Assembly (NCBI RefSeq): GCF_042767895.1
Contig: NC_091560.1
Span: forward strand, 12,884,421 to 12,899,420
Source of the DNA: Penaeus vannamei
Taxonomy: Eukaryota; Arthropoda; Malacostraca; Decapoda; Penaeidae
DNA: 15,000 bases
Direction of reading: 5' to 3'
Shown: positions 7,008 through 14,615 of the stretch, piece after piece
Layout: every line of letters begins with the position of its first letter
Numbering within the stretch: the stretch's first letter is position 1
Notes under the pieces: generated by a model
Told to the model about the DNA's origin: nothing
The model's input: the letters and a program-made list of their open reading frames with translations, nothing else
Database searches by the model: none
Position numbers and translations under genes: made by a program

Positions 7008-7690
7008 ACATTTTGTTCCCTTATCAAAATTACCTTCACCTTGGCTAACCTAACCTTCCCCATTCTTCTCTCCCCTTTTTCTATCGATCGCCGATCTTTA
7101 TACGGTTCAGTATATCTTTGGATTTTAGTTTACGGAGATCTCAGGGAGTAAATATGTATAGGAACCTTTTCTTACTTTGTAGTTTTATGAATACGCAGTT
7201 TGATATGGAAGTGTGCGGTGTGCATGGGTAGGTATAATGTTATGTTTGTGTGTGCAACGTGCTGAATGTATGTGATAATGTGATATGTATGGAATGTTGT
7301 GTGGTAATAAATTATTATTTTAATATCAATGCCCTTGAACAGCACCTGAAATAGTAAAACGGAACTTAAAAATAACAATTCACTAGATATCAATCGACAA
7401 AGGCAAAACTGAATAGCAAAAAAAGTAATAACAATCTGTATAAAAACTTAAAAAAAAAATTTATCTATCAGACATCTTCAAAATCTGTAAGCTCTCCTGT
7501 TTCACTGATACTCCTCCTAAGGAAATATTTTTAGAGCATAATCAGCGTTCAAATCTGGTTTGGTTCCTCCCCCTTCCTTCATTTTCATAGAAAATGTGGT
7601 TAATTACAGAGGGTAGGACGGGACGGGCGAGACTCGAGCTCCTTCATCTTTCATCCTCACCTTGCAAACGCGCCGCAGACTGTATGCATA
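7008..7690. other. Unique AT-leaning DNA, no gene seen
   Basis: No convincing ORF. A pyrimidine-rich patch (CCTTCCCCATTCTTCTCTCC) lies near 7050-7080. A degenerate GT-rich stretch spans about 7208-7305. The 73-codon minus-strand frame 7172-7393 reads through that CA-rich strand (His/Thr/Ile-rich) and is not called. A CTCGAGCT-containing GC-richer patch lies at about 7615-7680. Confidence 0.5.
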
Positions 7691-7712
7691 CTCCATACTT
7701 ACATCATATATG

Positions 7713-7815
7713 AACACACACACGCACATAAACACATGCGTGCACAGACATATACACATATCTAAATTATGTATGTATTCAGGTGTGTATGTATGTATAT
7801 GTACGTGTGTGCATT
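7713..7815. repeat. Degenerate CA-rich then TG-rich inverted pair
   Basis: CA-rich sequence (about 7713-7763: ACACACACGCACATAAACAC and on) is followed after TCTAAATTATG by TG-rich sequence (about 7782-7813: GTGTGTATGTATGTATATGT and on). The two halves are roughly reverse complementary, so the segment could form an imperfect cruciform or RNA hairpin with a short AT-rich loop. Confidence 0.55.
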
Positions 7816-7840
7816 AATTTTTTGTCGTTTTATACAGAAG

Positions 7841-8115
<275 letters not shown>

Positions 8116-8205
<90 letters not shown>

Positions 8206-8240
8206 TCTCTTTCTCTTTCTCTTTCTCTTTCTCTTTCTCT

Positions 8241-8304
<64 letters not shown>
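8116..8304 (+). repeat. (CT)n with internal (CTCTTT)n core
   Basis: Perfect CT at 8116-8198, then about nine hexamers of CTTTCT/CTCTTT type to about 8250, then perfect CT to 8304. The hexamer core lies within otherwise perfect CT and differs by one C-to-T change per unit, so it probably arose inside the array by mutation and spread. On the minus strand it is a GA array, opposite in orientation to 7856-7968. Confidence 0.95.
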
Positions 8305-8306
<2 letters not shown>

Positions 8307-8350
8307 ATCACAAAAATATAAGCCTACATTAATTTACAGGAAAAAGCAAG

Positions 8351-8374
8351 GTGCGCGCGCGCGCGCGTGTGCAT
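8351..8374. repeat. 24-base alternating purine-pyrimidine (GC/GT) tract
   Basis: GTGC followed by GC repeats and GTGTGCAT gives 24 strictly alternating bases, mostly GC. This is the sequence class with the strongest tendency to left-handed Z-DNA under supercoiling. Folding is inferred. Confidence 0.75.
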
Positions 8375-8788
8375 GGAATTTTGCCTCGCCTGTTGTCGCC
8401 AGGAAATGTGTCCCAGTGTCGAATAACCCAAAGATCAATGTTAAACATTTCGCTCCTCTCAAGACGCCGTCCATTGATCACGAGATGCCAGCCCCTTTCA
8501 CGTACGAGCCAAATTAAACGTAAACACACCTCAAGGTACATCAGCTCGTGCGAGAATTTTCCAGACCTTGGACAAAATAAAACAACAACAAGAGAACGAA
8601 GAAGAAGAAAAAAAGAAATTAGAAGAATATGGGAAATAAATGGGTTACGAAAGAGTGTGCGGAAATCTTAATGGTGTGAGGGTTGGCCGAAGATTTATGA
8701 CATATTCTCACACTAATGCCAGGATCTGCGGCCACACGTGAACCTACGAGCTGGCATTACGACCTGACTTAGCCTGGCTTAAGATAAC
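8375..8788. other. Unique segment of balanced composition, no supported gene
   Basis: Complex non-repetitive sequence. The plus-strand frame 8351-8671 (106 codons) has a non-ATG start inside the GC tract and becomes Lys/Arg-rich over an A-rich purine patch near 8585-8640. The minus-strand frame 8329-8541 (70 codons) has ordinary composition (MYLEVCLRLIWLVRERGW at its start) but no recognised domain and covers the GC tract at its end. I call neither. Confidence 0.4.
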
Positions 8789-9180
8789 ATGGCGGAGGGG
8801 GGGGAGGAGGCGAAGGAGGAGGAGAAGGAGGAGGAAAAGCAGGAAGGGGAGGAGGAGAAACGGGAGGGAGAGGTGGAGGAGGAGGAGGGGGGGAAGCGGG
8901 AGGAAGAGGAGGGAAGGGGGAGGGAGAGGCCGAGGACGAGAAGCAGGAAGGGGAAGAGGAGAAACGGGAGGAAGAGTCGGAGGAGGAGGAGGGGAAGCGG
9001 GAGGAAGAGGATGGGAAGTGGGAGGGAGAGGCGGAAGAGGAGAAGGAGAAGCAGGAGGGAAAGGCAAAGGAGGAAGAGAAGCGGTTCGGAGGGAGGGATG
9101 TGGAGGAGGAGAAGGAAGAGAAGCAAGAGGGAAAGGCGGAGGACGAGGAGGGGTTGGAAAGGAGGAAAATGAGATGTTAG
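8789..9180 (+). repeat. GGA/GAG-rich minisatellite, about 104-base unit
   Basis: Purine-rich DNA with a higher-order period. The word GCAGGAAGGGG starts at 8839 and 8943 (104 apart). Related GCAGGAGGGA starts at 9050 (107 apart) and GCAAGAGGGA at 9123 (73 apart, a partial unit). The first two units match closely, including AGGAGAAACGGGAGG and GGGAAGCGGGAGGAAGAGGA. The plus-strand frame opens at ATG 8789 in a favourable AACATGG context and runs 127 codons, but 104 is not a multiple of three: the peptide changes from Glu/Lys-rich to Arg-rich at the second unit. Coding sequence would normally preserve frame, so I read this as non-coding. Confidence 0.75.
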
Positions 9181-9489
9181 GGGGAAAGACGGAAAAGACA
9201 AAATAGGAATGACTATGAGCTGAGGAGCAAGACAACAAAGAGAAGTAAGAAGAGGAGAACGACAAAAACAAAGGGAGCGCGAGAGGAGTGGGACGACTGC
9301 GAGAAGAGCGAAGCGGGGAAATGGAGAAATATGCGAAAGGAAAATAGGAAGAGGAGAAAAAGAAACAAAATGGAGAAATACAAATGAACAGCGACAGGAG
9401 AGGAAAGGGAAAGGAGCAATCGGCAGAGAGAGATAGAGTGTCGAAGAATGTACAGTATTTACGTTGTGTGTGTAAGTTAGTCTGTCTGA
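9181..9489 (+). other. Purine-rich degenerate DNA, no gene
   Basis: AAGAGGAGAA- and GGAAAGG-type words without a clear period. Minus-strand frames (to 9585, 9419) are Phe/Leu/Ser-rich repeat readings. It passes into a GT-rich minisatellite at about 9460. Confidence 0.55.
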
Positions 9490-9597
9490 GTGTTTGTGTA
9501 TGTGTGCGTGCTTATGTCTGTTGGCGTGTTTGTGTATGTGTGCGTACTTATGTCTGTTGGCGTGTTTGTGTATGTGTGCGTGCATATGTCTGTATGC
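9490..9597 (+). repeat. 36-base minisatellite, three units
   Basis: Units at 9490-9525, 9526-9561 and 9562-9597, each beginning GTGTTTGTGTATGTGTGCGT. Unit 2 differs from unit 1 by one base (GTGC to GTAC). Unit 3 differs at a few positions (CATATG for CTTATG and an altered end). Because 36 is a multiple of three, the plus frame reads a 12-residue Cys/Val repeat (CVCVRAYVCWRV-like). That follows from the GT composition and is not evidence for a protein. Confidence 0.9.
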
Positions 9598-9759
9598 GTG
9601 TGCGTGTCTGCTTTAAGGATAGTCTATTAGATCGAAATTAAAACCCAAAATTCAACTTGTAAAACCCAAGACCTCATTAATCCGGTTAAAAAGTCTTGAA
9701 GATTAACTTGAGATGAAATCCAGACATCAATACGGGCGAAGGGCACGAGAAAGGGAAGG
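9598..9759. other. Short unique spacer between minisatellites
   Basis: AT-leaning non-repetitive sequence with two AAAACCCAA words near 9641 and 9661. It includes TTAATCCGGTTA (about 9678), a 12-base word that recurs near 11073. No gene. Confidence 0.45.
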
Positions 9760-10165
9760 GAAGGCCTGGGGGAGGGTAGGGCAAGAGGTAGGAATAGGGT
9801 AGGGGGGGGAGGGAGAGGGGTAAGTGGGGTAGGGGGAAGGGGGAGTAAGGCAAGAGATAGGTTTAGGGTAGGAGGAGAAGTTAGAGGGGTAAGGGGGGTA
9901 GGGGGGGAATAAGGCAACAGGTAGGTATAGAGTAGGAGGAAAAGAGGGGTGGGGTGGGGGAATCAGGGGGTATGTGAGGTAGGAGAAGGGAGAGGGTAAG
10001 GCAAGAGGTAGCTGTAGGGTAGGAGAAGGGAGAAGGTAAGGCAAGGGGTAGTTAGGATAGGAGAAGAAGGGGGAGGGTAAGGCAAGGGGCCCTTAGAGTA
10101 GAGGGAGAAGGGAGAGAGTAGGGCAAGGGGTAAGCAAGGTAAGAGAGAGAAGGGAAGGGGCAGTG
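9760..10165 (+). repeat. G-rich minisatellite with TA[AG]GGCAAG unit start
   Basis: Units begin TAAGGCAAG or TAGGGCAAG followed by [AG]GGTAG and TAGGGTAGGAG-like sequence. Starts at 9777, 9846, 9910, 9997, 10037, 10078 and 10119. Spacing is irregular at first (69, 64, 87) and then regular (40, 41, 41), so a 40-41-base unit has been amplified at the right end. Runs of G3-G8 are frequent; 9797-9820 has several G-runs with short loops and could form a quadruplex. Minus-strand Pro/Leu/Ser/Tyr ORFs are repeat readings. Confidence 0.85.
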
Positions 10166-10477
10166 GCGTGCGTAGATTCCCTATTTTCCTTCCTCGTCCC
10201 CCAGGCTCAGACAGATGATAACAGACAGGAGAAGAATGCTTGGGAGGGGAGGGGAGGGGGTTGGGGGCTTAGACTTAAGGAAAATCGGGATCTTGAGAAA
10301 TGGCCTCATCGTCTGTCAAGCTGAGGGAACGTCTTTTATCCTCGGAGACTGATGTGTTTTCATGTATAGAATAGCGGTCTGTCCCTCTACTGCTGGATCT
10401 GTTTTCATCGACAGCAACAAACAATAACATGTCTTTCACGTGAACAAAAGCCAGAGGACCTTAAGCTTGGCCTGTGT
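10166..10477. other. Unique segment, no gene seen
   Basis: Complex sequence with one G-rich patch (GGGAGGGGAGGGGAGGGGG-like, about 10241-10266). The left edge CAGTGGCG (10161-10168) resembles the ends of some animal DNA transposons, and CTACGCCTCTG at 10518-10528 resembles its reverse complement, but no flanking target duplication is seen. No ORF of note. Confidence 0.4.
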
Positions 10478-10964
10478 CGGTGGATCTCAATTCTTTTTTC
10501 ATCCTGCGACGCCAATCCTACGCCTCTGGCCATAACCGTGACTCTGTTGGTTTTGTAAATACTGTCTCATTGCTAGGGGAATGCTGCAATAGCGCAGGAC
10601 GAGGATTTTTGGCACATGTTTGAAGAACAGCCTTCAGTTATTAAAAATGATGATGAAATATTCAGTTTCATTTTAACAAATAGGAACGAAAATGTAAGCT
10701 GACGAAACAATTCCTTCTGTTGCTTAACATAGAATGCCTAGCTAAAATCGTCTTTCTATCCAACTTAATGACAACAAATGGCTATCATTATCATCCATAA
10801 TTATCATCCCTGAATATAATTGTTATTAGTAATAATGGTTATTTTTGTTATGCAGCATCACAGAATCAATAATTGAACTTGTGCAATGTTTTGAGGTGCT
10901 TGGCAACCCAAGAAAAAAAGCGCGGAGGTCCCATCTGGAATCGCGACCCCTGGGGTGAGACTGG
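10478..10964. mobile_element. Possible degenerate non-autonomous hAT-like element
   Basis: Left end: GTGGATCTCAATTCTTTTTT (10480-10499) then CATCCTGCGACGCC. Non-autonomous hAT elements of animals commonly start near CAGTGGTTCTCAACC, then a T-run, then a CGCGACCCC-type word. Right end: TCGCGACCCCTGGGGTGAGA (10941-10960) then CTGG resembles the reverse of such an end. Interior GCGCGGAGGTCCC (about 10920) also fits. AAGCTTGG at 10463-10470 and AAGCTTAT at 10965-10972 share six of eight bases but would place the left end seven bases further out, so they are not a clear target duplication. No transposase. The similarity is from memory and the terminal repeats are poor; an old relic or coincidence are both possible. 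Confidence 0.25.
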
Positions 10965-11476
10965 AAGCTTATGGCATCAGCTTCAAAAATATAAATCATA
11001 AGGAATCAAAAAGGTCAGAGGTCGCAGAACTAGGTCAGTTGCCATGGGAAACCCAAATAGAATTGTGTGCAGTTAATCCGGTTATGAAAAATGCTGACAC
11101 ACCCTGACCTTCCTAAAGATGACATTGGTTAGGCCGGATTTGGAAAAAATTGTATTCATTTTATTTATTTTCATGCTATTTGTTATAACCCAAAGAAACG
11201 GCTATTTGTGTTCATCATTTAGTGATGTCTTTCCTACACATGAACATGCACATTCTCCTATTTCCATGTAATTGTGGTATAATTTAGTTTGACCCTTTTT
11301 CTAATATATTCAGTGTTGCCAGGAATATGACTACTCTTATTTTTTTTCTATAAACAGTGCATACGCTACCTAATATACATACAAACACGGAAATGCACCG
11401 GTACTAAGATTCGCAAGGTATATGACTTGCAACATGCACGCTTTTCCGCCAAGCATTTTAAGGACTTGATTAGTTC
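10965..11476. other. Unique AT-leaning DNA, no gene seen
   Basis: Non-repetitive sequence with T-rich patches. Small structures: CATCATTTAGTGATG near 11212 (5-base arms), and the TTAATCCGGTTA word near 11073 shared with 9678. No ORF, RNA gene or repeat array can be supported. Confidence 0.5.
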
Positions 11477-11578
11477 ATGGCGGACCAGCAAACCCGCTCC
11501 CGTTTGATGAAGCTTCTTTGCTTACCCAGCCGAGAGCAAAACAACATCCTGGAGCATGTTGAGGTGCGAGCATGCTAG
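11477..11578 (+). CDS. Candidate small ORF or first exon, 33 codons
   Basis: ATG at 11477 (TTCATGG, G at +4) to TAG at 11576-11578. The peptide starts MADQQTRSRLMKLLCLPSRE and continues with NNILEHVEVRAC. Its composition is that of a soluble, charged protein and differs from the Phe/Ile-rich peptides encoded elsewhere in AT-rich DNA here; local GC is higher than the flanks. GAG|GTGCGAG at 11563/11564 is a plausible splice donor in phase 0, which would end the exon after residue 29. No family recognised and no promoter is obvious upstream. At 33 codons chance cannot be excluded. Confidence 0.22.
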   Translation: MADQQTRSRLMKLLCLPSREQNNILEHVEVRAC

Positions 11579-11649
11579 GTCGGGTGAAAGTTGGGATCAC
11601 AGGACAGGAGTTGTAAGGATAAAATCAGCATAATTTATATGTTGCCTGT

Positions 11650-11994
11650 ATGGCATGGACGTGTATCTGCGAGCATGCGACAGGCAAGATAAACAGTTAC
11701 CATTACTATGTATTTTTTGTGTATCAGTATTTATCACGTGTCCCACCTTTGCCTTTTATTCGAATACCTTGCCCCCTTTCGCCCGAGGGTCAGCCATGGA
11801 GCCCCTCAGAGCCAGGAGCACCCAGCTGGCGCGTCCCAAAAGGGAATCCGCGGCCGCAGCCTCCGGGGACAAAGCGGCCGAAGATCGAGCATCCGGTCCC
11901 GCTAAACAAAATCGATGTCATTACATTACGGTTCGTATACCCAAGACCTGATCGTTTCGGGGCATCTGTCACCGGAAAAGTTCTCTGCAATTGA
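11650..11994 (+). CDS. Hypothetical ORF, 114 codons, doubtful
   Basis: ATG at 11650 to TGA at 11992-11994. The first 45 residues are mixed hydrophobic. From about residue 48 (EGQPWSPSEPGAPSWRVPKG) the peptide is Pro/Gly/Arg-rich, then ordinary (PLNKIDVITLRFVYPRPDRF). No domain recognised. A pyrimidine-rich stretch ending in CCCGAG at 11788 could be an acceptor in the frame left by the donor at 11563, which would join the 33-codon candidate to this section; this is speculative. Two other plus frames and two minus frames are also open over the same bases, so openness here is weak evidence. Confidence 0.15.
   Translation: MAWTCICEHATGKINSYHYYVFFVYQYLSRVPPLPFIRIPCPLSPEGQPWSPSEPGAPSWRVPKGNPRPQPPGTKRPKIEHPVPLNKIDVITLRFVYPRPDRFGASVTGKVLCN
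11796..11951 (+). CDS. Candidate small ORF with optimal Kozak context, 51 codons
   Basis: ATG at 11796 in GTCAGCCATGG, close to the best eukaryotic start context, to TGA at 11949-11951. The peptide starts MEPLRARSTQLARPKRES, is basic and Ala-rich in the middle, and ends HYITVRIPKT. The GC-rich first two thirds use mostly G/C-ending codons. No recognised family. It overlaps the 114-codon frame in a different register, so at most one of them is likely translated. The start context is the main point in its favour. Confidence 0.18.
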   Translation: MEPLRARSTQLARPKRESAAAASGDKAAEDRASGPAKQNRCHYITVRIPKT

Positions 11995-12283
11995 TGACGT
12001 TTTAGATTGCAATCCATCATCTCTCCCAAAAAGCGTATTGGATAGCGAGCGACGAGAGTGGGTCGCCACCCTCCGTCCCGCGTCCCCTCGCCCCCTCCCT
12101 TCCCGCCCCCTCCTCCCGCATCTACCTCCCCAACCCCGCCCCTCAACCTCGCTACCTCCCGCGATTCCATTTACTTCCTGCCAACAGTCTGGGAGCTGGG
12201 GAGGGGGTGGAGGGGGGAGGGGCTGGGTCTCTCGCAGAGGAAAGGGCTCCGCTGTCTTGCTTATAGGTCTGCAAGTCGTCTGA
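11915..12283 (+). CDS. Coding-like ORF, 122 codons, possible exon in first half
   Basis: ATG at 11915 (poor start context) to TGA at 12281-12283. Residues 1-55 have ordinary, soluble-protein composition (for example DLIVSGHLSPEKFSAIDDVL and SVLDSERREWVATLRP). After that the frame enters the C-rich then G-rich tracts and becomes Pro- and Gly-rich, which looks like read-through of low-complexity DNA. If real, only about 11915-12075 would be an exon. The opposite strand is also open over this region (11790-12170 and 11926-12345) with ordinary composition, so strand is undecided. Not recognised. Confidence 0.18.
   Translation: MSLHYGSYTQDLIVSGHLSPEKFSAIDDVLDCNPSSLPKSVLDSERREWVATLRPASPRPLPSRPLLPHLPPQPRPSTSLPPAIPFTSCQQSGSWGGGGGGRGWVSRRGKGSAVLLIGLQVV
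12068..12227. repeat. C-rich tract followed by G-rich tract (quadruplex-type, self-complementary)
   Basis: About 12068-12145 is C-rich with many C3-C5 runs (CCCCTCGCCCCCTCCC and on). After a mixed 40-base spacer, 12191-12227 is G-rich with G-runs of three to six and short loops (GGGAGCTGGGGAGGGGGTGG and on). Either tract can form a quadruplex or i-motif on its strand; together they are roughly complementary and could form a stem. Confidence 0.6.
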
Positions 12284-12429
12284 TTCGTCACGAGGCGCAT
12301 GCCATCTTTCATAAATGTCTTGCCTTTACGCTTTGCTCTTTGCAATTTCTTTTGATTGGTATATGTTTATACGGATGAGTATGTGTTAATTCACTCGTAA
12401 ACATCTCTCAATCAATATCTCCTCACACG
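12231..12429. other. Unique segment leading to second hairpin copy
   Basis: Non-repetitive, T-rich toward the right (TTTGCAATTTCTTTTGATTGG near 12340, which contains an ATTGG inverted CCAAT). No gene can be supported. Confidence 0.4.
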
Positions 12430-12459
12430 CAAGGTCTATATATACTTGTAGAGGCCTTG
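12430..12459. repeat. Diverged second copy of the recurring hairpin
   Basis: CAAGGTCTATA at 12430-12440 is identical to the left arm at 2462-2472. The right arm TAGAGGCCTTG (12449-12459) matches the expected TATAGACCTTG at 9 of 11 positions. The centre is longer (TATACTTG). On the reverse strand the centre reads CAAGTATA, matching the TAAGTATA of copy 1 apart from one base, so the two copies are in opposite orientation. CA-rich sequence follows directly (GT-rich upstream when read on the minus strand), mirroring the (GT)11 upstream of copy 1. Confidence 0.7.
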
Positions 12460-12497
12460 CTCACGCACACACACTCACGCATACGCAAACACACACG
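12460..12497 (+). repeat. Degenerate (CA)n tract
   Basis: CACGCACACACACTCACGCA-type sequence with T and G interruptions, abutting the second hairpin copy. Confidence 0.75.
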
Positions 12498-12587
12498 AAG
12501 ACCCAGAGAGCCCCTAGATCTCCCTGGACAAAACTACCATCAAAGAGTCGGTACGAAAAAGTCTCCCTGGCGCTGTATCTCCGGTCC

Positions 12588-12609
12588 ACTCGGCGAAACT
12601 TTGCCGAGT
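12588..12609. repeat. Interrupted palindrome, 7-base arms
   Basis: ACTCGGC (12588-12594) and GCCGAGT (12603-12609) are exact reverse complements around the 8-base centre GAAACTTT, which itself has AAA/TTT symmetry. A second such structure follows 50 bases later. Confidence 0.6.
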
Positions 12610-12659
12610 ATTTGGCCCAACGACGACGAGCTGTCCACTCCTGGCCGCAGACATGTGCA

Positions 12660-12681
12660 ATCTTGCAAGGAGCTGCAAGAT
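12660..12681. repeat. Interrupted palindrome, 8-base arms
   Basis: ATCTTGCA (12660-12667) and TGCAAGAT (12674-12681) are exact reverse complements around AGGAGC. No U-tract follows, and this is nuclear DNA, so a bacterial-type terminator is not implied. Confidence 0.6.
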
Positions 12682-12726
12682 AACACGTTTCACGCTTCAT
12701 ATGGCTGCAGTCTCGAGGAAGGATAG

Positions 12727-13030
12727 TGCATAATACCCTTTGTACTTAAAAAAAAAGATTGGGGAAAGAAAAAAAGAAAAGAAATCGAAGGCAGATAAAA
12801 ACGATGTGGCTCAAAACTGAAGAGCGACTTCTTGAAGATCTTTCACAGTTTACAAAAAGAAGTTTGCCATAATTCTACAAGAACAGAAATAGTTTGTTTT
12901 CTTTCGAGATAAAAGATCTGCAAATATTAAGAAAACTATTCTCAACATTCTCATAAACCAAGGACTTTAAAGTGTTACAAAACTAAGAACAAATATTTCT
13001 GGTCTTGGTAAATAAACAACAGATCCTATC
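12727..13030. other. A-rich DNA, no gene seen
   Basis: Begins with an A-run (about 12747-12757) and AAAGAAAAAAAGAAAAG-type sequence, then AT-rich unique DNA. No ORF, RNA gene or array supported. Confidence 0.5.
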
Positions 13031-13082
13031 GTTTCATCTTTTCACTTCTCTCCTCGTCTGTCTGTCTCTCGCTATCTTTATA

Positions 13083-13114
13083 TCTCTTTCTCTCTCACTC
13101 TCTCTCTTTCTCTT

Positions 13115-13145
<31 letters not shown>

Positions 13146-13189
13146 TTCACCCTCCCACACACACACACACGCACACACATCCACACACA
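13083..13189 (+). repeat. Compound (CT)n then (CA)n microsatellite
   Basis: CT-rich sequence with TTTC interruptions from about 13083 to 13148, then CACCCTCC, then CA units from 13155 to about 13189 with a GC and a TC interruption. The pyrimidine-rich lead-in starts at about 13036. ORFs (Ser/Leu/Phe or Arg/Glu) are repeat readings. Confidence 0.9.
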
Positions 13190-13469
13190 AAAAGCAGTGT
13201 TATCAGGTGGACACAAAGTTTGAACGTATCCCGTCGCTAAGGTAAACCATCGACTCGAAGCACAAACAAACATAAGGCAAGCTTGCGAGGGGAGCAAGGG
13301 GGCAGCAGGCCAAGTTTTTCTGATTAAGCAACAAAAGGTGCCTTGCTATACACTCCCTTCCTTTTGTTTTGTGAGCCGATGTACCCCGTCTCTACTGGAC
13401 TTCTTTGGAAAAAGTATACATGATTATTTCATAATGTTTCCTTCGTAAAAATACAGCTTAATGGAAAAT
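13190..13469. other. Unique segment, no gene seen
   Basis: Mixed sequence with a G-rich patch (GAGGGGAGCAAGGGGGCAGCAGG, reported here only as 13288-13310 in part). AAGCTTGC at about 13279. No ORF or RNA gene supported. Confidence 0.4.
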
Positions 13470-14289
13470 ATCATCTTCATTATTTTTTCATCATTATAAT
13501 TATATCATTGCTGTATAGCATTATCCTCATAAGCGTTCCTGTCATTACTATGGGTTAATGTAGTAACATTAGCATTGGACTTAACGTTGGCATTAATCAG
13601 CATTATTCATATTCTTATTACTATCATTATTGTTTTCATCAATATTAGTAGTAGTAGTAGTAGCAGTATCGTCATTATTATTACTATTATTATCATTATC
13701 ATTATCATCGCCATTATCATTATTATCATTATCATTATCATTATTATTACTATTATCAGCATCATCATTATTATTACTATTATTACTACCATCACCATCA
13801 TCATCATCATTATCTTCATTAACATTTTTCTTCTCATTCTTATCCTTATCATTACCATTATCATTACTGATGTTATTATTATTATCACTATTGTTATCAT
13901 CATCATTACTATTACTTTGATTATCATTATTATTGTTACTATTAGTATCATTATTATCCTTGTATTTACTATTATTAATACTATTGTTATCATTATAACG
14001 ATTATTACTGTTGTTATTATCTTTTTAATGTCATCATTATTAACATTGTTATTATTATCATTATCCTCATTGCTATGATAGTTATCATTATTATCATTAT
14101 TTTCATTATTATTACCTTTTTGTTATTATTGTTATCATCATTACTGCTATTATTTTTTATCATCTTTATTATCAGTCTCATTATTAATATTACTATTATC
14201 CTTATCTTTTTACTAACATCATCAATATCATTTCATCATGACTTTAACAATAATGATAATCATTATAATCATTATTATTGTAACTATTA

Positions 14290-14320
<31 letters not shown>

Positions 14321-14615
14321 CATTATTATTATTATTATCATAATAATAATGATAGTAATTACTATTATTATTATTATTATTATTATCATCATCATTGTTA
14401 TTACTATCGTTATCATCATAATCATTATTTTTATCATCACCATCATCATCATTACCAATATCATCGTCATTATCATTATCATCATCAACAATACTATGAC
14501 CATCATCATCATTATCACTAGTCAGTCATTATCATTACCCTTACTTTCCTCATTATCATTATAATAATTATCGCCAATACTATTTTCATTACCATCATTA
14601 CCACTACTACTATTT
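13470..14615 (+). repeat. 1.15 kb ATT/ATC trinucleotide island
   Basis: Almost entirely ATT, ATC and ACT units in degenerate order (TATCATTATTATCATTACT type). A (TAG)5-like run lies at about 13645-13660. The purest ATT stretches are at about 14287-14320 and 14363-14385, and a short AAT/GAT patch of opposite polarity is at about 14340-14356. ORFs of up to 167 codons are poly-Ile/Ser/Leu or Met/Ile and are not genes. Polarity on the plus strand is opposite to the AAT/GAT-rich part of the island at 3590-4620. Confidence 0.95.

Larger units (their letters stand above)
12498..12726. other. GC-balanced unique block with two hairpins and open frames
   Basis: Plus frame 12457-12726 is open (ending ELQDNTFHASYGCSLEEG) but has no ATG of its own. 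The minus frame 12461-12700 starts at an ATG (MKRETCYLAAPCKIAHVCGQ) and is open for 79 codons, ending in the CA tract. Both have ordinary composition in the middle and neither is recognised. Two interrupted palindromes lie inside at 12588-12609 and 12660-12681. It may be part of an exon or of a structured repeat. Confidence 0.3.

Noticed and set aside
7043..7056. CTAACCTAACC, resembling the arthropod telomere repeat (TTAGG)n on the other strand
   Set aside because: Only two units are present before the pattern breaks, so there is no interstitial telomere array.
9627..10044. Pro/Tyr-rich minus-strand ORFs of about 100 codons resembling extensin-like proteins
   Set aside because: They follow the G-rich minisatellite, and the unit spacing (40, 41, 64, 69, 87) does not preserve frame.
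10161..10528. CAGTGGCG...CTACGCCTCTG as terminal repeats of a 368-base DNA transposon
   Set aside because: Terminal match needs a 4-base gap, no target-site duplication is seen, and it conflicts with the hAT-like boundaries.
11644..11651. GCCTGTAT as a target duplication partner of GCCTGTGT at 10470-10477
   Set aside because: No terminal-repeat-like sequence precedes the second word.
12660..12681. Rho-independent terminator
   Set aside because: No U-tract follows and the window is eukaryotic nuclear DNA.
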